This document shows, one piece after another, positions 37,454-46,509 of a stretch of DNA of 64,000 nt. The notes under the pieces were generated by a model. It ran no database searches, had not been told where the DNA came from, and saw only the letters and a list, made by a program, of their open reading frames with translations. A program made the position numbers and the translations under genes. The first letter of the stretch is position 1. Every line of letters begins with the position of its first letter. The stretch comes from Crocinitomicaceae bacterium (GTDB lineage Bacteria; Bacteroidota; Bacteroidia; Flavobacteriales_D; Crocinitomicaceae), in assembly GCA_023957475.1 (NCBI GenBank), contig JAMLHA010000006.1, positions 1 through 64,000 on the forward strand. Direction: 5' to 3'.

Positions 37454-38407
37454 TTACTTTCTTTTAATCACTTTTAACGCTGCTGCAACAACATCTGGAG
37501 TATCAATGTGGTATTTTGCCATCAATTCATCTGGAGTACCAGATTCGCCAAATGTATCGTTTACTGCAACGTATTCTTGTGGTGTTGGAGCTGTTCTTGC
37601 CAATAATTGTGCTATCGAATCACCCAACCCACCGTGGTACATGTGCTCTTCGGCTGTAACGACACATTTTGTCTTCGCAATTGATTTCAATACAGCTTCT
37701 TCATCCAATGGTTTGATGGTATGCATATTGATTACTTCTGCTGAAATACCTTGTTTTTCCAATTCTTTAGCAGCCTCAATTGATTTCCAAACCAAGTGAC
37801 CACAAGCGATGATCGTTACATCCGTCCCCTCAATAATGGTATCTGCTTTACCGATAACAAAATTGGCATCTTCTCTAACGAAAATTGGCACACTTGGGCG
37901 GCCAAAACGCAAGTAAACAGGTCCATTGTGCTTTGTACATGCAATCGTTGCTTGTTTTGTTTGGTTGAAATCAGCAGGAACGATAACCGTCATGTGAGGC
38001 AACATTTTCATCATACCGATATCTTCCAAAATTTGGTGTGTTGCTCCATCCTCACCCAATGTTAAACCAGCATGAGAAGCAGCAATTTTTACATTTTTAT
38101 TGGAATAAGCAACCGATTGACGAATTTGATCATAAACACGACCAGTTGAGAAATTGGCAAATGTACCCGTAAACGGAATTTTACCACCAATGGTCATACC
38201 GGCAGCAATACTAATCATGTTTGCTTCTGCAATACCAACTTGAAAAAAGCGTTCTGGAAACTCTTTTTGAAAGGCGTCCATTTTTAACGAACCGGTTAAG
38301 TCAGCACACAATGCCAGCACATCTGGGTTTGTTCTACCTAATTCTAACAATCCCTCTCCAAAACCAGAACGGGTATCCTTTTTTCCAAAAACTTCTATTT
38401 CAATCAT
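37454..38407 (-). CDS. Transketolase, C-terminal subunit
   Basis: 317 residues covering the pyrimidine-binding (PYR) and C-terminal domains of a split transketolase. Visible: [27 protein letters not shown] at the start, [26 protein letters not shown] (the catalytic Glu of the PYR domain), [20 protein letters not shown] and PVYLRFGR. It works with the N-terminal subunit encoded two genes upstream in the non-oxidative pentose phosphate pathway. A VWA-protein gene lies between them, with three-base gaps on either side, so the three are one transcript. Confidence 0.93.
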   Translation of the reverse strand: MIEIEVFGKKDTRSGFGEGLLELGRTNPDVLALCADLTGSLKMDAFQKEFPERFFQVGIAEANMISIAAGMTIGGKIPFTGTFANFSTGRVYDQIRQSVAYSNKNVKIAASHAGLTLGEDGATHQILEDIGMMKMLPHMTVIVPADFNQTKQATIACTKHNGPVYLRFGRPSVPIFVREDANFVIGKADTIIEGTDVTIIACGHLVWKSIEAAKELEKQGISAEVINMHTIKPLDEEAVLKSIAKTKCVVTAEEHMYHGGLGDSIAQLLARTAPTPQEYVAVNDTFGESGTPDELMAKYHIDTPDVVAAALKVIKRK

Positions 38408-38410
38408 TGT

Positions 38411-39766
38411 TTAAAAATTTAATGAGGTTATTTTATTTGAATAAATTCTAAATTCTTTTTCTACCGTGTACATCGTACTTTTAATCTTTTTAAAACGATA
38501 CACCACTTTGTAATTTCCGGGTTGTAAATTATAATTACCTTGAGTTGGCTTATCATCTAAGTTACAAACCCACGTATAAGTGCCATCACCATTTACCGTA
38601 AACACTTGCCCGGTTATAGCACTCGATGCTTTGTAGCTAAATTGACCAGGTGCCACAATATCTACCTTTGTTACACTACTTTGCGTCACATCAATAGTCA
38701 TATATGTTCTTGGCAACGTTAAGATCTCCAAATCGTATTTTCCAACGATGTATTTATCAACCTCATCCACTTGTTGTACGTTTAACGTCGAAGGATTTCC
38801 ATTTTCCATCACGCGAGTTGGAATAACGTATTGACGATTGCCATGAATGACACGCGTTTGAATGTATCCTTGCGGTGCATCAACAATGATTGTATTGTGA
38901 ACATTGCGTTTCAATTTTATGTTTTTCAACACTCGATTGGGTAATGTGTTGACAATCATATCGTATTCAATTGCAGGATCCAGCACCAATGTATCGGGCA
39001 ATCCTGCACTATTTAACGTATGTGTAAAGGTGTATTTCAACTCTTTTGTGCCAGCCTTATAAATAAACAGTGTTACATCAGTTTCCTTAGGTTGTTTGGC
39101 TGTATTGTTCAAATTAATCTGAACAGTTGTGTTAACCAATGCTTTACTAACGATGTTTTGCAATACTTTTTCAAAACTTTCAGGCGTTTCAGCATCTGCA
39201 TACTCACCGATACAGCGAAATTTTTCTAAGTAAGACAAATCCATTCCGACACCAATCACAAAAGGTTTCACGTTTACCCCTTTTTCGTGTAGTTTTCTGG
39301 CAATTACACACGGATCATTGTCACAAGCTTCCAAACCATCGGTAATCAAAATAATGACGTTTCTGGATTTATTATCCGGGAAATCTTCGGCAGCAGCTTC
39401 CAATGAACGTGCAATAGGCGTTGTTCCCTTTGCTTGAATGGTTTTTATCCTATTTTTAATGCTTTCGTGATTATTTTTCCCAAAAGGTATTTCTAATTTT
39501 GTATCACTACAATCTTGATATGTTGCGGTAACCTCCGATTGATGTCCATACACACGTAAAGCAATTTCTAAATTTTCAACACCTTCTAAATCTGTAACCG
39601 ATTTAGACAATATGCGTTTTGCAGCAGCAAATCGTGTTTCTTTGGCATCCCATAAATTATTCATGCTATTGGAAGCATCCAAAATAAAAAGAATGCGCGT
39701 TAGTTGCTCTTGTCCGTATGCAATCGTACTAATAAAAATAACTACTATTAAGAAAAATCTTTTCAT
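38411..39766 (-). CDS. VWA-domain protein encoded between the transketolase halves
   Basis: 451 residues with a signal peptide (FFLIVVIFISTIAYGQ) and a von Willebrand factor A domain (about 25-205) with the metal-site motif LDASNSMNNLWD (DxSxS), a conserved Thr in GTTPIARSL, and an ITDGLEACDND loop (Asp of the third metal-site loop). The C-terminal half is beta-rich with Ig-like repeats. It is exported and probably binds a protein or glycan partner. Its position inside the transketolase operon, with three-base intergenic gaps, looks like an insertion that kept co-transcription; no biochemical tie to sugar metabolism is visible. Confidence 0.85.
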   Translation of the reverse strand: MKRFFLIVVIFISTIAYGQEQLTRILFILDASNSMNNLWDAKETRFAAAKRILSKSVTDLEGVENLEIALRVYGHQSEVTATYQDCSDTKLEIPFGKNNHESIKNRIKTIQAKGTTPIARSLEAAAEDFPDNKSRNVIILITDGLEACDNDPCVIARKLHEKGVNVKPFVIGVGMDLSYLEKFRCIGEYADAETPESFEKVLQNIVSKALVNTTVQINLNNTAKQPKETDVTLFIYKAGTKELKYTFTHTLNSAGLPDTLVLDPAIEYDMIVNTLPNRVLKNIKLKRNVHNTIIVDAPQGYIQTRVIHGNRQYVIPTRVMENGNPSTLNVQQVDEVDKYIVGKYDLEILTLPRTYMTIDVTQSSVTKVDIVAPGQFSYKASSAITGQVFTVNGDGTYTWVCNLDDKPTQGNYNLQPGNYKVVYRFKKIKSTMYTVEKEFRIYSNKITSLNF

Positions 39767-39769
39767 CGT

Positions 39770-40612
39770 TTAATAATCTCCGATGGTCTCTTCTAATTGA
39801 TTCAACGCTTTTTCCAATTGCTCAGCATTTGGTGCCGAACCATGCCATTTGTGAGTACCCATCATGTAGTCAACGCCTTGACCCATTTCTGTCTTCATCA
39901 AAATAACAATCGGCTTACCTTGACCTGTTTTTGCCTTCGCTTCTGCAAGGGTTTTTCGCATATCATCAAAGTTGTGACCATCCATTTCTAAAACTACCCA
40001 TCCAAAAGCTTGCCATTTTTCTTTCAAATTGCCTAAACTGATTACATCGTCGCAATCTCCATCGATTTGGCGACCGTTGTAATCAACCGTTGCAATCAAA
40101 TTATCTACCTTGTGAGCCGCTGCATACATCGCTGCTTCCCAGATTTGTCCTTCTTGCAATTCACCATCACCGTGAAGCGTGTAAACCAAACAATTATCTC
40201 CGTTTAATTTTTTCACTTGCGCTGTACCAATCGCATTTGAAAGCCCTTGTCCCAAAGAACCAGATGCCATACGAATACCTTCCAATCCTTTTTCTGGGGT
40301 TGGGTGACCTTGTAAACGCGATGAAAGCTTACGAAAAGTGTTTAATTCCGGTACAGGAAAATATCCTCTTCTTGACAAAACGCTATACCAAACCGGGCTT
40401 ATGTGTCCGTTTGAAAGGAAGAAAATATCCTCATTTTTACCATCCATGGTAAAGTTTTTTGGATCTTGTTTCATTACTTCAAAATACATTAAAGTAAAGA
40501 AATCGGCGCAACCCAAAGAACCTCCTGGATGGCCAGAGCTAACGGCAGCAACCATTCTAACAATATCTCTTCTAACTTGCGATGCAATTCTTTTTAATTC
40601 GGCGTTTTCCAT
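39770..40612 (-). CDS. Transketolase, N-terminal (thiamine diphosphate) subunit
   Basis: 280 residues, the diphosphate-binding half of a split transketolase. GHPGGSLGCADFFTLMYF near the start, HGHP-like GHPTPEKGLEGIRMASGSLG, and the ThDP motif GDGELQEGQIWEAAMYAAAH ending in VDYNGRQIDG are visible. It needs the C-terminal subunit encoded at 37454-38407 for activity. First gene of the operon tktN-VWA-tktC. Confidence 0.95.
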   Translation of the reverse strand: MENAELKRIASQVRRDIVRMVAAVSSGHPGGSLGCADFFTLMYFEVMKQDPKNFTMDGKNEDIFFLSNGHISPVWYSVLSRRGYFPVPELNTFRKLSSRLQGHPTPEKGLEGIRMASGSLGQGLSNAIGTAQVKKLNGDNCLVYTLHGDGELQEGQIWEAAMYAAAHKVDNLIATVDYNGRQIDGDCDDVISLGNLKEKWQAFGWVVLEMDGHNFDDMRKTLAEAKAKTGQGKPIVILMKTEMGQGVDYMMGTHKWHGSAPNAEQLEKALNQLEETIGDY

Positions 40613-40696
40613 TTTTTGTATAATTTATTACAAAATTAGGCAATATTCTATTTTTAAAGGTAATTTTTTTTTCGAGTTATCAAAGATTATTAACAT

Positions 40697-40735
40697 AAAA
40701 AACAAGGGTGACTAATAGATAGCCACCCTTGTTTT
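40697..40735 (-). terminator. Terminator after the M28 peptidase gene
   Basis: Perfect 10-bp stem AACAAGGGTG / CACCCTTGTT. The minus-strand T run is the complement of the A run at 40697-40702; four T also follow on the plus strand. Confidence 0.75.
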
Positions 40736-40761
40736 GAACACTACTTTATTTATTTCTGTTT

Positions 40762-42981
40762 CTAAAATACAGCTTTTAACTTCATTTCTTGCCCGTTTCT
40801 AACAATGATTAACTCACGTTCATCACCAGCCTGAAGTTTTGACAAACATTCCATGTATCCATACACATCTTTAATTTTGCAATCACCAATACCGATTAAT
40901 ACATCACCAGATTTTACACCTGCTTTATCTGCCACTTTACCATCAACAACACCATCAATGTGCAATCCGTCACCATAATCGGCATAATCCGGCATGATTC
41001 CCAATGTCACCTTGTATTGTGGTGCTCTTTTACCAGCATCTACTTTGGTTTTGGTAAATGTTAATTGATCTTTTTCTGCCAATTGATTTGCAACTCTAAA
41101 TACATACGAAGTAATCATTCTCAACCCGTAGTAATTGATTTTTTCTTCGTCATCGCTTGGTTTGTGGTAATCCATGTGTGTTCCTGTAAAGAAAAACAAC
41201 ACTGGAATATCTTTTAAGTAGAATGACGTATGATCTGACGGACCAACACCAGAAGAGTCTATTGTAATGTTAAATCCTGCAGGTTTTGTTTTATCAATAA
41301 TTGGAGCAAAATCAGGACTTGTTCCAAAACCACCAACAACCAATGATTTTTCGTGATTCAAGCGTCCAATCATGTCCATATTGATCATTGCTGACACATT
41401 TGGATACTTACTTTTTATCGATTCTGCCAAGTGTTTTGAACCGATCAAACCATCTTCTTCTCCAGAGAAAAATGCAAAAATGTAATTCACTTTTTCTTTG
41501 GTTTTGTTTTGAGAATAGATTCTTGCCAACTCCAATAGAGCTGTTGTTCCAGAAGCATTGTCATCAGCTCCGTTGTGGATTTGACCTTCTGAATTAACTT
41601 GTGTAGAATGGTGGTGCTCATTTCTTCCAAGGTGATCGTAGTGTGCTCCTATAACAATCGTGTTTTTAGCACCATTATCCAATACACCAACAACGTTTGT
41701 ACCATGCCAATCTTTTACACTTGTGCTATCGTGTGGGTTTAAACGAACTTTATAATTGAACTTTTGCAAATAGCTGTTTCCCTCATAAGGTTTTAAACCA
41801 TATTTTTTCAATTCTTGTGCAAGATAGTTAGCAGCTTTTTCTTCACCTTTTGAACCTGTCAAGCGACCTTCTAATTCATCTGAAGCCAAATAAGACAAAT
41901 GTTTTTTCAATTGACCATCTTGAACCACTTCAGCAGCATCTGTTTCTACCCAATCAGCAATGTAAACATTGGTTTCTTTTGGATTTTCTGGTATTCTGTT
42001 GCTCGCAAAAACAATCTTCTTTCCATCTGGAGAGAACATTGGAAATGCATTGAAGTTGCTTTCAAATGTAATTTGACGAAGATTTGTACCATCCACATCA
42101 ATCATAAACAATTGAAAGTCATATCCATGTGTTGAATGGTGGTTAGAAGAGAAAATAATGCTTTTGTCAGAAGGATGGAAATAAGGTGACCAGTTGGCTT
42201 TACCCAAATTGGTAACTTGTTTCAAATCAGTACCATCTACATTTACGGTATAGATTTCCATGTTTGTAGGAGCAACCAATCCTTGGCTCAACAAATCTTT
42301 GTATTCTTTGATTTCCTCTTCAGTTTTTGGACGAGATGAGCGGAATACTAATTTTTTACTATCGTGTGAGAAGAAAGCACCACCGTCATAACCCAAACCA
42401 AAGGTGACTTGTTTCACATTGGAACCATCCACATTCATGGTGTAAATTTCCAAATCACCACTTCTCATACTTGTAAACGCAATTTTCTTACCATCTGGAG
42501 ACAATACAGCTTCTGCGTCGTAACCTGGTGTGTTGGTCAATTGTTTTACAATTTTACCATTCAAATCGGCAACATAAATATCAAATTCTGGAAAAATCGG
42601 CCATAAATACTTACCATCTTTAGATTTTGGTGGAGCTGGGCACGAATGATTTCCTTCGTGGGTAGAAGCATACAAAATATGTTTTCCATCAGGCATAAAG
42701 AAAGAACAAGTTGTGCGCCCCAAACCAGTTGATATTAACTTCATATCTTTGAAAGAGGGGTTTTCAATGCTCAAATCCAATTCATAAATTTGATCACATT
42801 CCACACCTTCTTTCGGGTTTGTCACCTGCATGGTTAGCTTTTTCCCATCTGGACTAAAATAAGCCTCTGCATTATCACCTCCAAAGGTTAACTGCTTTAG
42901 ATTTTTAAAATTTCTTTCTTGTGCGCTAACTTGATTTCCAATTAACGATAGAAACAAGATTCCAACTAACGTTTTGTTCAT
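40762..42981 (-). CDS. M28 family peptidase with TolB-like propeller and PDZ domain
   Basis: 739 residues. Signal peptide (FLSLIGNQVSAQ), then a PD40/TolB-like beta-propeller (about 25-340, repeats of the type FSPDGKKIVFAS and VDGTNLRQITF), an M28 zinc aminopeptidase domain (about 390-610; metal ligands in VIGAHYDHLG, NGADDNASGTTALLELAR, FSGEEDGLIGS and DMIGR), and a C-terminal PDZ domain (KAGVKSGDVLIGIGDCKIKD). It is likely a periplasmic or surface peptidase acting on peptides held by the propeller. Monocistronic, with a -7 box (minus TACTTTTG at 43017-43010). Confidence 0.92.
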   Translation of the reverse strand: MNKTLVGILFLSLIGNQVSAQERNFKNLKQLTFGGDNAEAYFSPDGKKLTMQVTNPKEGVECDQIYELDLSIENPSFKDMKLISTGLGRTTCSFFMPDGKHILYASTHEGNHSCPAPPKSKDGKYLWPIFPEFDIYVADLNGKIVKQLTNTPGYDAEAVLSPDGKKIAFTSMRSGDLEIYTMNVDGSNVKQVTFGLGYDGGAFFSHDSKKLVFRSSRPKTEEEIKEYKDLLSQGLVAPTNMEIYTVNVDGTDLKQVTNLGKANWSPYFHPSDKSIIFSSNHHSTHGYDFQLFMIDVDGTNLRQITFESNFNAFPMFSPDGKKIVFASNRIPENPKETNVYIADWVETDAAEVVQDGQLKKHLSYLASDELEGRLTGSKGEEKAANYLAQELKKYGLKPYEGNSYLQKFNYKVRLNPHDSTSVKDWHGTNVVGVLDNGAKNTIVIGAHYDHLGRNEHHHSTQVNSEGQIHNGADDNASGTTALLELARIYSQNKTKEKVNYIFAFFSGEEDGLIGSKHLAESIKSKYPNVSAMINMDMIGRLNHEKSLVVGGFGTSPDFAPIIDKTKPAGFNITIDSSGVGPSDHTSFYLKDIPVLFFFTGTHMDYHKPSDDEEKINYYGLRMITSYVFRVANQLAEKDQLTFTKTKVDAGKRAPQYKVTLGIMPDYADYGDGLHIDGVVDGKVADKAGVKSGDVLIGIGDCKIKDVYGYMECLSKLQAGDERELIIVRNGQEMKLKAVF

Positions 42982-43009
42982 TTTCTTTTGATTTAATTCA
43001 ATTTTGGTG

Positions 43010-43017
43010 CAAAAGTA
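43010..43017 (-). promoter_or_regulatory. Promoter -7 box TACTTTTG for the M28 peptidase
   Basis: Exact TAnnTTTG match on the minus strand, 28 bp before the ATG. No obvious -33 element. Confidence 0.5.
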
Positions 43018-43426
43018 GAGCCTACATTTGATTGAAAAGTCATGGTTTTGTCATAATGAGGGAAATAATCATTTTACACCATTATTTATAGTTATTCTTT
43101 ATAATTTTTTTAAAAAATGGGGAAAGAAAAGATAAAACCATTGTTTGATGATTTGTAACTTTTTATTTAATATTGCACATGAATAGGCGAAACATTTTAT
43201 CCCTTTAGAACGAAAATATTGGCTAAAGGGAAGTTTTGACTGAATATATAAAAGAGTTATGGGCAAGCTAAGACAAAAAAAGACACCTCGAACTATAATT
43301 AAACGGTTTCAAGAACCTCCTTAATTTTATTTTGCAAAACTGACGGCAAGTGAAGTCGAGCAATCACTTTAAAAAACAGGGTGTTTCTGAAAAACCAAAC
43401 GAGTAGGCAACTTTAATAAAGAAAAA
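43018..43426 (+). other. Non-coding stretch at the left boundary of the cassette array
   Basis: No convincing gene. It holds a hairpin (CCCTTTAG at 43201-43208 pairing with CTAAAGGG at 43223-43230), then the first cassette core GTTATGGGC at 43256-43264. Sequence left of 43256 does not form an attC-type inverted repeat, so this is either a degenerate attI-like or secondary insertion point. From 43257 onward it is the leader of the first cassette. Confidence 0.5.
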
Positions 43427-43990
43427 ATGGGATTAACGGACAAATCATTAAGCTTTTCATTACCATATAAAAAAGAAACTGTTCAAGAAGCGGTTAATTC
43501 AACTATAAATCAAATGAAAGGGTTTAAAATTAAATCTTCTAATAAACTTACTGGAGTAATTTCTATTCAAACAGGTGTGTCAGCTACTTCTTGGGGTGAA
43601 AACATTACCCTATCTTTAGATGAAATAAGCGATAATAAAACTCAAATTACAGTTACATCTTCCTCAAAAACGGGAATACTTGCAGGTGGTGCATTTACCC
43701 CAAAAAATCAAGCAAATATTGATTTAATTGTTAATAATATTGGAGCCTACTTGGAAGGTAAATCCATAAAGTCAAAATCGGGTTCTGAAAAATCAGCTTT
43801 AGTAACAGTGTTATTAATTATTTTTCTTGGATATTTCGGAGTTCATCGTTTTTATCTCGGAAAAACAAAAACAGGAGTTTTGTATTTATTCACTCTTGGT
43901 CTTTTAGGTTTAGGAGTTATTATAGACTTTTTTAGATTGATAATCGGAAACTTAACTGATAAAAATGGAAACCCTGTGATTAACTGGTAG
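43427..43990 (+). CDS. TM2-domain membrane protein (cassette 1)
   Basis: 187 residues. The N-terminal 115 residues form a soluble beta-rich domain I do not recognise (LSFSLPYKKETVQEAVNSTI onward). The C-terminal 65 residues are a TM2 domain: two helices separated by GYFGVHRFYLGKTKTGVLYL and IIDFFRLIIG, a motif found in many small membrane proteins of unknown role. ATG at 43427 follows 170 bp of cassette leader. It opens a compact three-gene set that ends at the first attC. Function unknown. Confidence 0.75.
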   Translation: MGLTDKSLSFSLPYKKETVQEAVNSTINQMKGFKIKSSNKLTGVISIQTGVSATSWGENITLSLDEISDNKTQITVTSSSKTGILAGGAFTPKNQANIDLIVNNIGAYLEGKSIKSKSGSEKSALVTVLLIIFLGYFGVHRFYLGKTKTGVLYLFTLGLLGLGVIIDFFRLIIGNLTDKNGNPVINW

Positions 43991-44010
43991 TTATTTTATT
44001 GATAATAGGT

Positions 44011-44424
44011 ATGTCTAAAAAAAACAAAACAACTAATAAAGTAAAGAATATTTTATACTTTGTAATATTTCCATTGTTGTTAGGGACTGTCATATATGTT
44101 TCTACAAGAACAAATAACATCTATTTCCTAAAAGCACTTAATTTGGAAAACAGCAAGATAAGTTTGCCAAACTGGATTATGTTTAATCTTCCTGATGGGC
44201 TTTGGGCTTTTTCATTTTCATCTTTAATTGCAATAATTTGGCAAAATTCAATAAGAAAAGAATATATGTTCTGGCTGATTTTTAGCTGTATTGTTTCAAT
44301 TATAATTGAAATATCTTACGGAACTTTTGACCTTTTAGATTTAATTTTTATCTTAATAGGTTTTCTAATTCCATTTATTTATTTTAAACATTTATATTTA
44401 CTAACAAAAATTCAAAATTTATGA
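44011..44424 (+). CDS. Small four-helix membrane protein, VanZ-like appearance (cassette 1)
   Basis: 137 residues from the ATG at 44011; an upstream TTG (43999) is less likely. Four hydrophobic segments, with NLPDGLWAFSFSSLIAIIW between helices 1 and 2 and YGTFDLLDLIFILIGFLIP near the end, reminiscent of VanZ-like proteins but not diagnostic. Its stop overlaps the next ATG by four bases (ATGA), so the two are translationally coupled. Confidence 0.5.
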   Translation: MSKKNKTTNKVKNILYFVIFPLLLGTVIYVSTRTNNIYFLKALNLENSKISLPNWIMFNLPDGLWAFSFSSLIAIIWQNSIRKEYMFWLIFSCIVSIIIEISYGTFDLLDLIFILIGFLIPFIYFKHLYLLTKIQNL

Positions 44425-44975
44425 AAAAAAATGTATTATCTGCAATCGCAGTTTCAACAATGCTATTTATAGCTTTTGCATCAGGTAGTTCTGATGAGTC
44501 GTCTGTATCATCGGACAATAATTCAACAACTTCTGAAGAAGTTAAAAATGAATCTAAATCCAATTGGTCATATAGCGAAAGCACAGACGAAATGGATGGA
44601 ACAACAAGAAAAGTTGCTTCTACTACTTCTACCAACTCCATTAAATTTGACTTTCCTTATGGTAATTCTGATTTTTCTTTAAATATTAGGAATTGGAATG
44701 GTGAAACTGATGTTTTTTTAACCTGTTCAAAATGTCAATTTATAGCAGGAGTTATGGGAGAAAAAACATATCGCATAAAATTTGATGATGAAACCCCAAT
44801 AGATGTTACGGCAAGTTTTTCTTCATCTGGCTCAGCCGATGTTGTGTTTTTAGGCAATGAAAAGAAACTAATTTCTAAATTAAAAACAGCTGAGAAATTA
44901 ATTATTGAACCTGAATTTTATGATGTGGGTAGGAAAACTGTAAGATTTGATGTAAAAGGGCTTGAATGGGAATAG
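44421..44975 (+). CDS. Secreted or lipid-free unknown protein with low-complexity linker (cassette 1)
   Basis: 184 residues. Signal-like N-terminus (VLSAIAVSTMLFIAFASGSS), a Ser/Glu/Asn-rich linker, then a domain of about 120 residues with a Trp-Ser-Tyr start (NWSYSESTDEMDGTTRK), FDFPYGNSDFSLNIR, a CSKCQF pair of cysteines, FDDETPIDVTASFSSSGSA and a FDVKGLEW ending. I recall similar uncharacterised proteins in other bacteria but can name no family. The stop lies 17 bp before the first attC. Confidence 0.6.
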   Translation: MKKNVLSAIAVSTMLFIAFASGSSDESSVSSDNNSTTSEEVKNESKSNWSYSESTDEMDGTTRKVASTTSTNSIKFDFPYGNSDFSLNIRNWNGETDVFLTCSKCQFIAGVMGEKTYRIKFDDETPIDVTASFSSSGSADVVFLGNEKKLISKLKTAEKLIIEPEFYDVGRKTVRFDVKGLEWE

Positions 44976-44991
44976 GGCTTTGAAATAGCCT

Positions 44992-45190
44992 GCCCATAAC
45001 AAGCAGTTTGGCAAAAGAGCGGGTTTAGTGCAAGGTTGAACACTTGTGCATTTAATCCGCAAAACCATTTTTCATTTGCTCCTTTTTGTAATTTAGCAAA
45101 AGAAAAAATGGTTTTGCTAACGTTGGTGTAAAATTGAAAGTTCCGTCTTTCTAATCCGCTCCTTCGCCAAGCTGCAAAACCGTTACATGC
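44992..45190 (+). other. attC site A (ends cassette 1, expanded to about 199 bp)
   Basis: Starts GCCCATAAC, ends CCGTTACATGC. Outer arms AAGCAGTTTGGCaaaAGAGCGG and CCGCTCcttCGCCAAGCTGC pair with extrahelical bases. It is longer than its siblings because of a second hairpin inside (45059-45072 GCAAAACCATTTTT with 45104-45117), which looks like an insertion or nested site. Confidence 0.82.
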
Positions 45191-45261
45191 AAGCGTAAAC
45201 AAACACTCCATCCATAAACTAAAGACAATAATTAAGACTACCCATTTCAAAATGCTAATTA

Positions 45262-45287
45262 TAGTATGTGGTATATTATGAATACTA
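45262..45287 (+). promoter_or_regulatory. Candidate operator for the R-M controller protein
   Basis: The inverted repeat TAGTAT...ATACTA spans the region just upstream of the -7 box TAGCTTTG (45292-45299), where a controller dimer could block or boost its own promoter. Confidence 0.4.
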
Positions 45288-45291
45288 AAGT

Positions 45292-45299
45292 TAGCTTTG
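45292..45299 (+). promoter_or_regulatory. Promoter -7 box TAGCTTTG for the controller gene
   Basis: Exact TAnnTTTG match, 18 bp before the ATG at 45318. Confidence 0.5.
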
Positions 45300-45317
45300 T
45301 GCAGACTTTGGTTAGCA

Positions 45318-45557
45318 ATGATTTCAGAACATGACATTTTAAATATTTTTGGTGAAAACGTTAGAAAATTTAGACGTTTACTTAATCTATCGCAAGAGGA
45401 TTTAGCTGACCGAGCAGATTTGCATAGAACTTACATCGGTATGATTGAACGTGCCGAAAAAAATATTACGCTTGTCAATATTCAAAAAATCGCTAATGCT
45501 TTAGAAGTCAATATTGAAGATTTACTAAAAATTAGCAATGATGAACATAAGCGTTAA
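45318..45557 (+). CDS. XRE-type helix-turn-helix controller (C) protein of an R-M system (cassette 2)
   Basis: 79 residues. HTH_3 fold spanning the whole protein (FGENVRKFRRLLNLSQEDLA, then DRADLHRTYIGMIERAEKN as recognition part). Size, position and the 20-bp overlap with the restriction gene match C proteins that delay restriction enzyme expression until methylation is complete. ATG at 45318 preferred over an upstream TTG at 45297, which overlaps the promoter box. Confidence 0.85.
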   Translation: MISEHDILNIFGENVRKFRRLLNLSQEDLADRADLHRTYIGMIERAEKNITLVNIQKIANALEVNIEDLLKISNDEHKR

Positions 45558-46458
45558 AGAACTTAATGAACTTTTCAAAAAAACAGGTATTGAAATTCTT
45601 GAACTGAGAGAAGATTTAAAATCTTCTGAAAAGTATGTAGATGTTAAAATTACTCAAGACAATGGTTTTGAGTGGATTGGTTCGATTCCATATTTTTATC
45701 GTAGAACAGGACTTTTCATTGAAACACCGAAAGATTTATTTACTCATTTAACAAAAATCAAGACTTTTTTTACAAAAGAAAATATTGCAAAATTTCAAAA
45801 GGAAGAAAAGAAATTTTGGCAGGAGAATATGAAAGGAAGCGATGTTACAATTCATTTCTTCAACGAACTTGTAAAAATGAAATGGACTTCTAGTTTTCCA
45901 CAAAACGATAATCCACAACGAAGAATACAAGATATTAAAGAAAAAGGATACACTATTGCTTCAAGAAGAAACGGAAGAAAAGCTGAAAGGCTTTTATTAC
46001 CAATTCCAAGAGGAGCAGAAACAGGATATGAAGTTTTTTCGTCAGCTTTCAGAAAGAAAGCTTTGAAAACGCTTAACGAAATAAATATTTACGAGTTAAG
46101 TTCAGCAAATAAACACGGTTTATTGCCCGACCACAAGTTCCCTGAAATTAGATGGGATGAAGAAACCCGAGCAGAAAATCCTGATGAAATGCCAGAAGCA
46201 GAAATTAAGCAAAAATTTCAATTATTAGATAACCAAAGAAACCAACAAAAACGAGAGGTTTGTAGAAAATGTTTTCAGACAGGAGAAAGGGGAAAACTGT
46301 TTGGATTAAACTATTTCTATCAAGGAACTGATAAATGGGACGCTCAAATTCCAAAAATTGGTAAAGAAGCAGAAAAAGGTTGTATCGGTTGCGGGTGGTA
46401 CGATATACAAGCGTGGAGAGAAAGTTTAAATAAGTTAGTTATTAAAAAAACAAAATAA
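45538..46458 (+). CDS. Type II restriction endonuclease, HNH-like (cassette 2)
   Basis: 306 residues. Assigned as the nuclease by position between the controller and the C5-methyltransferase and by an HNH/beta-beta-alpha-metal-like C-terminal part: SSANKHGLLPDHKFPEIRWD (about 200-219) with CRKC near 241 and a CIGCGWYD segment at the end, which could be zinc-binding. The family cannot be named from sequence. It may recognise the same site as the methyltransferase that follows 51 bp downstream. Overlaps the controller by 20 bp, typical of C-R pairs. Start 45538 or 45541. Confidence 0.65.
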   Translation: MMNISVKELNELFKKTGIEILELREDLKSSEKYVDVKITQDNGFEWIGSIPYFYRRTGLFIETPKDLFTHLTKIKTFFTKENIAKFQKEEKKFWQENMKGSDVTIHFFNELVKMKWTSSFPQNDNPQRRIQDIKEKGYTIASRRNGRKAERLLLPIPRGAETGYEVFSSAFRKKALKTLNEINIYELSSANKHGLLPDHKFPEIRWDEETRAENPDEMPEAEIKQKFQLLDNQRNQQKREVCRKCFQTGERGKLFGLNYFYQGTDKWDAQIPKIGKEAEKGCIGCGWYDIQAWRESLNKLVIKKTK

Positions 46459-46461
46459 AAC

Positions 46462-46492
46462 TTGCATACTATTATTAGCATTTGTATCTTTG
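46462..46492 (+). promoter_or_regulatory. Independent promoter of the methyltransferase gene
   Basis: TTG at 46462-46464, 20 bases, TATCTTTG at 46485-46492, 18 bp before the ATG. It would let the methyltransferase be made early, before restriction. Confidence 0.7.
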
Positions 46493-46509
46493 TTGCAAAG
46501 TTGTAAGAT

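Noticed and set aside
40090..40452. Long plus-strand ORF opposite the transketolase N-subunit
   Set aside because: The minus-strand transketolase is clearly the real gene; the plus frame has no domain.
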